Assembly: GCA_018434645.1 (NCBI GenBank)
Contig: JAHDOX010000071.1
Span: 1-6,032, forward strand
Direction: 5' to 3'
Source: Synergistales bacterium
GTDB taxonomy: Bacteria > Synergistota > Synergistia > Synergistales > Thermovirgaceae
Length of the DNA: 6,032 nt
Below are positions 1 through 5,034 of the stretch, piece by piece. The translations under genes and the position numbers were made by a program. The notes under the pieces were generated by a model. That model was not told the origin of the DNA. It saw nothing but the letters and a program-made list of their open reading frames with translations, and did not search any database. Numbering within the stretch: position 1 is the stretch's first letter; each line of letters starts with the position of its first letter.

Positions 1-51
1 GGCTCGACGTACTGTTATGAATAGTGTTACCCTTTCTTACTGGAAGAACAG

Positions 52-58
52 AAGGAGG
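52..58 (+). promoter_or_regulatory. Ribosome binding site of the small His-tailed protein
   Basis: AAGGAGG lies 8 nt before the ATG at 67, an almost ideal Shine-Dalgarno match and spacing. It fixes the start at 67 and is the best evidence that this short reading frame is translated. I see no convincing -35/-10 pair in bases 1-50, so the promoter may lie left of the window. Confidence 0.8.
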
Positions 59-66
59 CGTTTAGC

Positions 67-363
67 ATGTGTCAGGTAATTACTCCCGATCCATCCGGCA
101 TGCACAGCCATGTGGAAGACCCGCTCTCAATCGCCGAACTCCTCAGGGAAACTCTTTCGGAGGAACTTCAGGCGATGAACAACCTTTCGGCGCGGTGGCA
201 CATGATAGAGGACGAGTCGACCGCCCACGCCCTGGAGCATCTCATAGCCAAAAAGCGCGAAATGCTGAGGGATCTGTGGGACCTGCTGAGGGATGTTGAA
301 GCACGGGCTTTCGCGAGCGATGGATCTCATCACGGACATACCCATCCACACACGCACAGTTGA
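67..363 (+). CDS. Small helical protein with a His-rich C-terminal tail, possibly ferritin-like; function unknown
   Basis: 98 residues. I do not recognise a named family. Residues 20-80 look like a two-helix hairpin rich in Glu, Leu and Arg (SIAELLRETLSEELQAMNN, then HALEHLIAKKREMLRDLW). The pattern EELQAMN followed by an EHL...KREM helix resembles half-size ferritin-like or rubrerythrin-like proteins. In those families the second helix usually carries ExxH iron ligands; here the matching spot reads REML, so a ferroxidase site looks lost. The last 11 residues contain five His (HHGHTHPHTHS), and two more His lie near the N-terminus (MHSH), which suggests metal binding. There is no signal peptide and no membrane segment. 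A strong ribosome binding site precedes it and a hairpin follows, so it is probably transcribed separately from the ylxM operon. The ferritin-like link is inference from pattern only. The reading frame itself is well supported. Confidence 0.75.
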   Translation: MCQVITPDPSGMHSHVEDPLSIAELLRETLSEELQAMNNLSARWHMIEDESTAHALEHLIAKKREMLRDLWDLLRDVEARAFASDGSHHGHTHPHTHS

Positions 364-393
364 ATTTGCCGGTAAACTTTAATATCCTTCCAA

Positions 394-445
394 AAAACCA
401 CTTGACAGTGGCGGTGATATTTACGCGCCGCTGTCAAGTGGTTTT
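394..445 (+). terminator. Large inverted repeat, probable (bidirectional) intrinsic terminator after the His-tailed gene
   Basis: Arms 394-413 (AAAACCACTTGACAGTGGCG) and 426-445 (CGCCGCTGTCAAGTGGTTTT) pair over 20 positions with a single G-T wobble around a 12-nt loop (414-425). The 3' arm ends in TTTT, and the 5' side begins with six A (392-397) that read as T on the minus strand, so it could stop transcripts from either side. The T-run on the + strand is short and followed by ACTTGAC, so efficiency is uncertain. It separates the upstream small gene from the ylxM promoter. Confidence 0.75.
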
Positions 446-453
446 ACTTGACA
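432..453. repeat. Palindrome TGTCAAGT-N6-ACTTGACA overlapping the operon -35 box
   Basis: TGTCAAGT (432-439) and ACTTGACA (446-453) are perfect 8-bp inverted copies with a 6-nt spacer, and the right copy contains the -35 hexamer TTGACA. A third copy, ACTTGACA at 400-407, is the left arm of the terminator hairpin. The middle copy can therefore pair with either neighbour. This could be an operator, an alternative fold for read-through RNA, or a by-product of a hairpin placed next to a consensus -35 box. The repeat is seen directly; any function is inference. Confidence 0.5.
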
Positions 454-476
454 CCGTTCAGACCATTCCCTATAAT
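448..476 (+). promoter_or_regulatory. Consensus sigma-70 promoter of the ylxM-ffh-rpsP-rplS operon
   Basis: TTGACA at 448-453 and TATAAT at 471-476 are both exact consensus hexamers with the optimal 17-bp spacer. Transcription should start near 482-484, giving a leader of only about 25 nt before the GTG of ylxM and leaving no room for a riboswitch. Such a promoter suits constitutive high expression of a translation and secretion operon. Confidence 0.93.
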
Positions 477-492
477 CTCCCTGCTTGACGCG

Positions 493-500
493 AGGGAGGA
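493..500 (+). promoter_or_regulatory. Ribosome binding site deciding the GTG start of ylxM
   Basis: AGGGAGGA ends 6 nt before the GTG at 507. It supports GTG as the start codon; no ATG lies nearby in this frame. Confidence 0.8.
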
Positions 501-506
501 AAGCCA

Positions 507-884
507 GTGGACGACGACCGGTTGCTCAAAAAGATCCGGCTTGACCGTTTATACGATATCTATGGCCCGCTCCTGACTGAGAAGCAGCGGGAAGTCTTCA
601 TGCTTCATCACGAGAGGGACTTGTCCCTCTCTGAAATCGCAGATTCATTGGGCATGAGCCGGCAAGGCGTTCACGACCTTTTTCAACGCTCCAGGGAACG
701 CCTTGAGGAAATCGAAGACCGGCTCGGGTGCCTGGAACGTGAAACCCGCTTTGTGAAAGCCCTGGAAAGTGTTCTTCACTGGTGCTCAGGTAATGGGGTG
801 ACCTTGCCTCGGGAGTTAAGGGAAAATCTGGAGGACCTTGCAGGATTCGAAGGAACAGGGGGAACAAGCAGACGAAATGTTTGA
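507..884 (+). CDS. ylxM: YlxM/p13 family helix-turn-helix protein of the SRP operon
   Basis: 125 residues from a GTG start. Members of the YlxM (UPF0122) family are small helix-turn-helix proteins encoded directly before ffh and thought to take part in the signal recognition particle pathway; their exact role is not settled. Residues 13-35 (DRLYDIYGPLLTEKQREVFML) match the family's N-terminal signature, where the TEKQRE segment precedes a sigma-like recognition unit. Residues 40-63 (LSLSEIADSLGMSRQGVHDL) form the HTH, followed by a charged helix (RSRERLEEIEDRL). The C-terminal 50 residues are less conserved. It is the first gene of the operon, just below the consensus promoter, and its stop overlaps the ffh start by 8 bp, so the two are probably translationally coupled. 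The family call is confident from both sequence and position. Confidence 0.92.
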   Translation: MDDDRLLKKIRLDRLYDIYGPLLTEKQREVFMLHHERDLSLSEIADSLGMSRQGVHDLFQRSRERLEEIEDRLGCLERETRFVKALESVLHWCSGNGVTLPRELRENLEDLAGFEGTGGTSRRNV

Positions 885-2211
885 TTCTTTGCGAAACCGT
901 CTTGATAACATCTTTGGGAAACTTCGCGACAGGGGAAAACTGACGGAGCAGGACGTAACGGAAGCTACCAGGGAAGTCCGCAGGGCACTGCTTGAAGGTG
1001 ACGTCAATTACAAGGTAGTCAAGGATCTTGTGGACCGCATCAGGGAGAGGGCTCTTGGAAAATCGGTTCTTGAATCCATAACTCCTGCTCAGCAGGTACA
1101 GGCAATAGTCTACGAAGAGATAACTGCCCTTATGGGCGGAAAGACCAGAGGCGGACTCGACTACGCTCCTATGCCCCCTACAAAATGCCTCCTGGTCGGG
1201 CTACAGGGCGCGGGTAAAACTACAAGCTGTGTCAAGATAGCCAAAGGTATATCCGGCAGGCACAAACCACTCGTGATAGCCTGCGACCTGAAACGACCCG
1301 CCGCGGTAGAGCAGCTTTCCATATTGGCCACTCAGGCAGGGATAGGGTTTTTCGGACCCGAACCCGGAGAAAAAGACGTAATCTCCCTGGTTAAAAAGGC
1401 TACCGAATACGCCAGGGATCGCTTGTATGACGTGCTCCTTTTCGACACTGCCGGCAGGCTCCACATGGACGAGGACCTGATGACCGAACTGGAGGAGATG
1501 AAAAAGGAGCTGAAACCACGGGAAATACTGCTAGTCCTTGATGCCATGACAGGTCAGGAAGCAGTCGACGTGGCGAAGTCGTTTCATGAAAGGCTCGGCC
1601 TGACCGGGCTTGTAATGACCAAGCTCGATGGGGACGCAAGAGGCGGAGCTCTTCTGAGCGCAAAGGCTGTCGCCGACGTCCCAGTCAAGTTCGTCGGTAC
1701 GGGGGAGCGAATCGAGGACCTTGAAGCCTTCGACGCCGGCCGCATGGCCCAAAGGATCCTTGGCATGGGTGATGTGGCCGGACTGGCCGAAAAAGTGCGC
1801 CAGGCCACGGAAGGCGCAGATGTGGAGCAGATGGCCAGATCCCTTAAAAAGGGCCGGTTCACCCTGGAGGACATGTTGCAGCAAATCAGGCAACTTCAAA
1901 AAATGGGTCCGCTCGACAAGGTTATCGATATGATACCAGGAGCCAACAGGATTAAAGGCCTGGCCAATGCCGAGGTCGACCCTTCCCGGATAAAGCGCAT
2001 CGAGGCCGTCATCCTCTCGATGACCCCGGAAGAACGCAGAAATCCCAAGATCATAAAGGGCAGCAGGAGGCGTCGGATTGCAAGAGGCTCGGGAACGACG
2101 GTCCAGACCGTAAACCAGGTACTGGCACAACATAAGCAGATGCAGGAACTGATGAAAAGGTTTGGCAAAAACGGAAAAAGGATGAAGCTTCCGGGCGGCT
2201 TGCCTTTTTAG
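877..2211 (+). CDS. ffh: Signal recognition particle protein Ffh (SRP54 GTPase)
   Basis: 444 residues, the usual length. Ffh binds 4.5S RNA, recognises signal sequences of nascent membrane and secreted proteins on the ribosome, and delivers them to FtsY at the membrane with GTP hydrolysis. The N domain covers about 1-90 and starts MFDSLRNRLDNIFGKL, typical of the family. The G domain shows the P-loop GLQGAGKTT (108-116), the DLKRPAA segment, DTAGR (190-194) and TKLDGD (248-253), then GTGERIEDLEAFD. The methionine-rich M domain starts near 327; its RNA-binding helix-turn-helix contains SRRRRIARGSG (396-406), where 4.5S RNA is bound. I chose ATG 877 because it gives the standard N-terminus. The reading frame is open further upstream to 838, but that extension overlaps ylxM and is not conserved in style. 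A purine-rich AGGGGGAA lies 12 nt upstream. No 4.5S RNA gene and no ftsY are in the window. Confidence 0.98.
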   Translation: MFDSLRNRLDNIFGKLRDRGKLTEQDVTEATREVRRALLEGDVNYKVVKDLVDRIRERALGKSVLESITPAQQVQAIVYEEITALMGGKTRGGLDYAPMPPTKCLLVGLQGAGKTTSCVKIAKGISGRHKPLVIACDLKRPAAVEQLSILATQAGIGFFGPEPGEKDVISLVKKATEYARDRLYDVLLFDTAGRLHMDEDLMTELEEMKKELKPREILLVLDAMTGQEAVDVAKSFHERLGLTGLVMTKLDGDARGGALLSAKAVADVPVKFVGTGERIEDLEAFDAGRMAQRILGMGDVAGLAEKVRQATEGADVEQMARSLKKGRFTLEDMLQQIRQLQKMGPLDKVIDMIPGANRIKGLANAEVDPSRIKRIEAVILSMTPEERRNPKIIKGSRRRRIARGSGTTVQTVNQVLAQHKQMQELMKRFGKNGKRMKLPGGLPF

Positions 2212-2267
2212 AAGCAAAAACGAGCAGGGTCCGTTCCGGTAATATGAACCAGCTAAAAGCGAAATTC

Positions 2268-2275
2268 AGGAGGTG
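2268..2275 (+). promoter_or_regulatory. Strong ribosome binding site of rpsP
   Basis: AGGAGGTG is a full anti-16S match and ends 8 nt before the ATG at 2284, which favours that ATG over the in-frame TTG at 2278. The rest of the 72-nt gap after ffh shows no convincing promoter or terminator, so rpsP is probably read from the upstream promoter. Confidence 0.85.
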
Positions 2276-2283
2276 CATTGTGT

Positions 2284-2553
2284 ATGGCGGTAAGAATGAG
2301 GTTGGCCAGGCATGGAAGAAAGAAACGCCCCTTTTACAGGCTCGTGGTAGCCGATCAAAGGGCTCCGAGGGATGGGGACTACATCGAGCAGATCGGTACC
2401 TATGACCCCATGAAGGAACCATCGGAGATTAAAATCGAGGAAGAGCGTGCGCTGTACTGGCTCGGCAACGGCGCACTACCGTCCGAGACGGCCCGGTCGC
2501 TTCTGGTCAAATGCGGAATATGGGAAAAGTTTGCGGCCGGCAAGAAGAAGTAG
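2284..2553 (+). CDS. rpsP: 30S ribosomal protein S16
   Basis: 89 residues, normal for bacterial S16, a primary 16S rRNA binder needed for correct 30S assembly. The N-terminus [20 protein letters not shown] is the S16 hallmark (MAV-IRL-R-G-K--PFYR-VVAD), followed by [17 protein letters not shown]. The ending is short and Lys-rich (AAGKKK). It opens the conserved ribosome-assembly block rpsP-khpA-rimM-trmD-rplS. RimM, encoded two genes later, acts in maturation of the 30S head. Confidence 0.98.
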   Translation: MAVRMRLARHGRKKRPFYRLVVADQRAPRDGDYIEQIGTYDPMKEPSEIKIEEERALYWLGNGALPSETARSLLVKCGIWEKFAAGKKK

Positions 2554-2562
2554 GCGAGGCCT

Positions 2563-2808
2563 ATGCCTGATTATGAGGAACTTGTTGGCTTCGTGGTAAA
2601 AAATTTGGTCACCAAGCCCGAAGAAGTCCGGATACAAACGCAGCGTACCGAATCAGGGGTAGTCAATTTGTCGGTAAAAACCGCTCCCGAGGACATAGGT
2701 CGAGTCATCGGAAAACGCGGGGCCACGATAAACGCGATAAGGATGATAGCCAAGGCTGCGGCGGTCAAACCTGGTGACAAAGTCGACGTTGATATCCTGG
2801 AAGAATGA
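2563..2808 (+). CDS. khpA: KH-domain RNA-binding protein KhpA (YlqC family)
   Basis: 81 residues, a single KH domain as in the KhpA/YlqC family (older UPF0109). The RNA-contacting GxxG loop is GKRG at 50-53 in the context IGRVIGKRGATINAIRMI, and the fold is completed by VKPGDKVDVDILEE. In Gram-positive bacteria KhpA pairs with KhpB/Jag and binds many transcripts; whether that partner exists here cannot be seen. It begins 9 bp after the rpsP stop with a weak GCGAGG site, so translation probably depends on coupling to rpsP. Its position between rpsP and rimM is the family's classic location. Confidence 0.95.
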   Translation: MPDYEELVGFVVKNLVTKPEEVRIQTQRTESGVVNLSVKTAPEDIGRVIGKRGATINAIRMIAKAAAVKPGDKVDVDILEE

Positions 2809-2818
2809 GGTGTCGGAA

Positions 2819-3349
2819 TTGCCGGGGACGAAAACGGTAACGATCGGAAAAATCGCAGGAGCGCACGGGGTCAGGGGTGAATTCAGAATAGTCCCTCTGA
2901 CCGACTTTCCGAGCCGCTTCGAAGAAATGGGCCGGTTGGAGCTGTACAGCCCCGAAGGCGGGCACAAGATGAGCCTCGATATAGAGTCCATGCGCTTTCA
3001 GGAAGGAAAAGGCGTGTACCTCGCCAAAGCCTCAGGGATAGTTGACCGCGAAGGTGCGGAAGCGATGAAGGGCCTTTCCATCATGATATCCGCGCAAGAA
3101 AGGGTAAGTCTTCCCGAGGATGCTTTCTGGGTTGACGATATCCTGGGGCTTTCCGTGAAAGACGAGGAAAGCGGAGAGATTTTGGGCGTGATATGCGAAA
3201 TTTTCCCCACCGGTGGCAACGATGTGTACGTTGTAAAGACGCCGGAAGGCAGTCAAAAGATGCTCCCGGCGATCCGCGAAGTCGTCAGGTTGGTAGACCT
3301 CGAAAGAGGCGTTATCCTTGTGCGCCTCCTCGACGGACTGTGGGACTGA
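2819..3349 (+). CDS. rimM: Ribosome maturation factor RimM
   Basis: 176 residues from TTG 2819. RimM helps mature the 30S head and 16S rRNA 3' domain, working with S19 and genetically linked to S16. The N-terminal barrel carries the signature TIGKIAGAHGVRGEFRI (about 8-24). The C-terminal PRC-barrel starts near FWVDDILG (103) and holds the conserved GGNDVYVV (132-139) and the LPAI...VVRLVDLERG stretch. The start is uncertain. TTG 2819 is preceded by GAGGTG (2807-2812) at good spacing, while GTG 2810, one base after the khpA stop, would add three residues and has only a weaker GGAAG upstream. Both are in frame. The frame is open further upstream (to 2774), but that would overlap khpA by 35 bp and is unlikely. 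The stop overlaps the trmD start by one base. Confidence 0.95.
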   Translation: MPGTKTVTIGKIAGAHGVRGEFRIVPLTDFPSRFEEMGRLELYSPEGGHKMSLDIESMRFQEGKGVYLAKASGIVDREGAEAMKGLSIMISAQERVSLPEDAFWVDDILGLSVKDEESGEILGVICEIFPTGGNDVYVVKTPEGSQKMLPAIREVVRLVDLERGVILVRLLDGLWD

Positions 3350-4545
3350 TGAAGTTTTCAGTGATCAGTGCCTTTCCTGAATATTTCGAGACTTTCTTCA
3401 ATTCAAGCATCATTGGGAAAGCTGTGCAAAGAGGTCTGATCAGCTACGAATTACTGAATCCAAGGGACTTTGCAGAAGGGCCCCACAGGCAGATCGATGA
3501 TTACGCCTACGGCGGCGGCGGAATGGTGATGATGGCCGAACCGCTCGCCCGTGCGGTGGATGTAGCGGGTAAAAGTGACGCTAAGGTGATTTTGATGAGT
3601 CCTCAGGGCAGAAAAATGGACCAGGGACTCGTGGAAGAGCTTTCAGTATGCGATCATATAATACTGGTCTGCGGCCATTACGAGGGCATAGACGAACGGT
3701 TTGTAGAATCTTTCGTGGATATGGAGGTTTCCCTTGGTGATTTCGTCCTCACGGGAGGCGAAATCCCGGCAATGGCGCTTATGGATGCCCTTTCAAGGCG
3801 AGTTCCGGGAGTAGTCGGAAAGGACGAGGCCGTTCGTGAAGACTCCTTTTACAGAGGCATGCTGGACACGCCCCATTACACGAGACCGCCCGAGTGGCGT
3901 GGCATAAAAGTGCCCGAGGTGCTTCTGAGTGGAAATCATGGAGCCGTCGAGACCTGGAGAAGGAAAGAAGCCGTGCGCCGCACCCTCGAAAGAAGGCCGG
4001 ATATTGTAGAAGATGCCGATGTGCGACCCTATCTTCAAAGGAATGTTTACGTCCTTTTGTATCTTGAGCCTTTTGAAAAGACCGGATATGGTGCCGGGTT
4101 AACCGAAATCGTAAGGGATACGCGTGTGATGGGATGCAATAAATTGTTTCTGGCATCAGCCGAAGACGGAGGCAAAACGGCCGCAGAACAGGTGAAAAAA
4201 CTGAAAGAAATTCTTCCTGGGATATGTGCCCCGTCTTTCCTTAAATCTGTGAAAGGGATCGAAGAAGCAGCCGAATGGGTGCGCAGGAAAGAAAAACTTG
4301 AACCAATCGTAATCGATGTCGGGTTTTTCTCGAAAGACCGGGTAACCGACCTGAAGCGGGTCAAAAGAAAGGTTCTGGAGGACGAAAGACCGGTGATCTT
4401 TACGTTCGGCCGCCCGAACGACGGTTCGGAAGCCGCACACCAGGAAAAGGACCCATGCAAAAAAGAGGAACAGCGGGAGTTTCTGTCTCTTCATGGGAGC
4501 CTAACAGTTGTTTTGGAAAGGTTTTTCGGGTTTTGCCGTTGTTAG
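3349..4545 (+). CDS. trmD: tRNA (guanine37-N1)-methyltransferase TrmD fused to a C-terminal SPOUT-like RNA methyltransferase domain
   Basis: 398 residues, about 150 longer than ordinary TrmD (roughly 230-255). TrmD transfers methyl from S-adenosylmethionine to G37 of tRNAs, preventing +1 frameshifting. Residues 1-224 form a complete Trm[14 protein letters not shown] start, GGGGMVMM (55-62), [10 protein letters not shown] (109-118) and [10 protein letters not shown] (129-138) of the SAM-binding trefoil knot, DSF (165-167) in the position of the catalytic Asp loop, LDTPHYTRP (172-180), and the tRNA-binding end [15 protein letters not shown]. From about 231 ([10 protein letters not shown]) a second alpha/beta domain follows. 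It resembles the SAM-dependent RNA methyltransferase family (Methyltrn_RNA_4, Thermotoga TM1570 type) that often lies as a separate gene between trmD and rplS. Its ending [17 protein letters not shown] matches the family's last helix, but the expected FGTGWGL-type knot loop is replaced by [11 protein letters not shown] (353-363), so catalysis by this domain is doubtful. ATG 3349 overlaps the rimM stop (TGATG). Confidence 0.93.
   Translation: MKFSVISAFPEYFETFFNSSIIGKAVQRGLISYELLNPRDFAEGPHRQIDDYAYGGGGMVMMAEPLARAVDVAGKSDAKVILMSPQGRKMDQGLVEELSVCDHIILVCGHYEGIDERFVESFVDMEVSLGDFVLTGGEIPAMALMDALSRRVPGVVGKDEAVREDSFYRGMLDTPHYTRPPEWRGIKVPEVLLSGNHGAVETWRRKEAVRRTLERRPDIVEDADVRPYLQRNVYVLLYLEPFEKTGYGAGLTEIVRDTRVMGCNKLFLASAEDGGKTAAEQVKKLKEILPGICAPSFLKSVKGIEEAAEWVRRKEKLEPIVIDVGFFSKDRVTDLKRVKRKVLEDERPVIFTFGRPNDGSEAAHQEKDPCKKEEQREFLSLHGSLTVVLERFFGFCRC
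4403..4429 (+). repeat. Two mutually exclusive hairpins inside the trmD C-terminal domain
   Basis: CGTTCGG (4403-4409) pairs with CCGAACG (4414-4420), and CCGAAC (4414-4419) also pairs with GTTCGG (4424-4429); both loops are 4 nt. The outer copies form a GTTCGG direct repeat. The element encodes the point where the second SPOUT domain departs from its family (FGRPNDGSE). No T-run follows, so it is not a terminator. A role in mRNA folding, or an origin by small duplication, is speculative. Confidence 0.4.
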
Positions 4546-4565
4546 AAAGAATGAATGTTCCTACT

Positions 4566-4573
4566 GGGAGGGA
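4566..4573 (+). promoter_or_regulatory. Ribosome binding site of rplS
   Basis: GGGAGGGA ends 6 nt before ATG 4580 and selects this start over upstream in-frame codons that lie inside the trmD end. The 34-nt gap between trmD and rplS holds no promoter that I can see. Confidence 0.8.
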
Positions 4574-4579
4574 TACAGG

Positions 4580-4927
4580 ATGGATCAAAAGATAGCTCTT
4601 GTTGAAAACAAGTTCACCCGTAGCGATGTCCCCGAATTCCGTGCCGGTGATACCGTCAAGGTGCATGTCAGGGTAACGGAAGGAAACAGGGAACGCATCC
4701 AGGTTTTTGAAGGGGTGGTAATCGCCAGGAAACACGGAGGTTCCCGGGAGACCTTTACCGTAAGGAAAGTCTCTGGAGGCATCGGTGTGGAGAGGATTTT
4801 CCCGCTTCATTGTCCGTCCATCGATCACATCGAGGTCGTAAGACACGGACGGGTGCGCAGGGCCAAACTTTACTACCTCAGGAAGCGAAGTGGAAAAGCG
4901 GCTCGCATCAGGGAACGCCGTTTCTAG
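4580..4927 (+). CDS. rplS: 50S ribosomal protein L19
   Basis: 115 residues, the standard length. L19 sits at the 30S-50S interface of the ribosome. Recognisable segments are the N-terminal helix [41 protein letters not shown] (21-41), [13 protein letters not shown] (43-55), [19 protein letters not shown] (59-77) and the basic end [18 protein letters not shown] (93-110). It is the last gene of the operon and is followed 25 bp later by a strong terminator hairpin. L19 directly after trmD is conserved in many bacteria, which supports both calls. Confidence 0.98.
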   Translation: MDQKIALVENKFTRSDVPEFRAGDTVKVHVRVTEGNRERIQVFEGVVIARKHGGSRETFTVRKVSGGIGVERIFPLHCPSIDHIEVVRHGRVRRAKLYYLRKRSGKAARIRERRF

Positions 4928-4952
4928 TAAAAGCGATCGGGACAGGGGAGCA

Positions 4953-4993
4953 GGGCCGGGCCGCGCGCCTTTAGCGCGGCAAGGCCCTTTTTT
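4953..4993 (+). terminator. Intrinsic terminator of the ylxM-rplS operon
   Basis: Outer stem GGGCC (4953-4957) with GGCCC (4983-4987) and inner stem GCCGCGC (4960-4966) with GCGCGGC (4974-4980) pair perfectly. A GG/AA internal loop separates them and the apical loop has 7 nt. Six T (4988-4993) follow directly. This GC-rich hairpin plus T-tract is a textbook Rho-independent terminator and marks the operon end. Confidence 0.95.
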
Positions 4994-4998
4994 ATAAA
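4970..4998 (+). promoter_or_regulatory. Weak candidate promoter for the AEC permease gene
   Basis: TATAAA (4993-4998) is a good -10 box, but the hexamer 17 bp upstream, TTTAGC (4970-4975), matches the -35 consensus only at three positions and falls inside the terminator hairpin. Some promoter is needed between the terminator and the gene at 5035, and this is the best visible candidate. Confidence 0.25.
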
Positions 4999-5007
4999 TA
5001 TTTTACG

Positions 5008-5022
5008 AACCTGAGCCAGGTT
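5008..5022. repeat. Short palindrome just before the AEC permease ribosome binding site
   Basis: AACCTG (5008-5013) and CAGGTT (5017-5022) are perfect inverted copies around AGC, ending 2 nt before the GGAGGA Shine-Dalgarno (5025-5030). It could be a regulator binding site near the transcription start or a small mRNA hairpin beside the ribosome binding site. No function can be proven from sequence. Confidence 0.4.
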
Positions 5023-5034
5023 ACGGAGGAGTCC

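Noticed and set aside
69..357. Other-frame and antisense open frames over the His-tailed gene
   Set aside because: They lack ribosome binding sites and coherent composition; only the frame from 67 has a proper Shine-Dalgarno.
838..876. Upstream TTG extension of ffh
   Set aside because: Ffh proteins start at MFDSL-like sequence, which matches ATG 877; the extension would overlap ylxM by 47 bp.
1531..2217. Long minus-strand open frame (228 codons) opposite ffh
   Set aside because: It lies wholly opposite the certain ffh gene, its translation shows no family pattern, and it has no ribosome binding site; it mirrors the codon bias of ffh.
2212..2283. Possible internal promoter or ribosomal leader before rpsP
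   Set aside because: TAATAT at 2240-2245 resembles a -10 box, but nothing like a -35 lies 16-18 bp upstream, and pairing in the gap is only four bases, too weak for a leader structure.
3193..3348. N-terminal extension of TrmD inside rimM
   Set aside because: The 52 residues are a frame-shifted reading of rimM; TrmD starts with MKFSVIS at 3349, coupled to the rimM stop.
4508..4579. N-terminal extension of L19
   Set aside because: The standard L19 start ([10 protein letters not shown]) with a strong ribosome binding site is at 4580; the extension reads the trmD end in another frame.
4400..4846. Minus-strand open frame (148 codons) opposite the trmD end and rplS
   Set aside because: It covers two confident + strand genes and the intergenic gap; the product has no recognisable domain.
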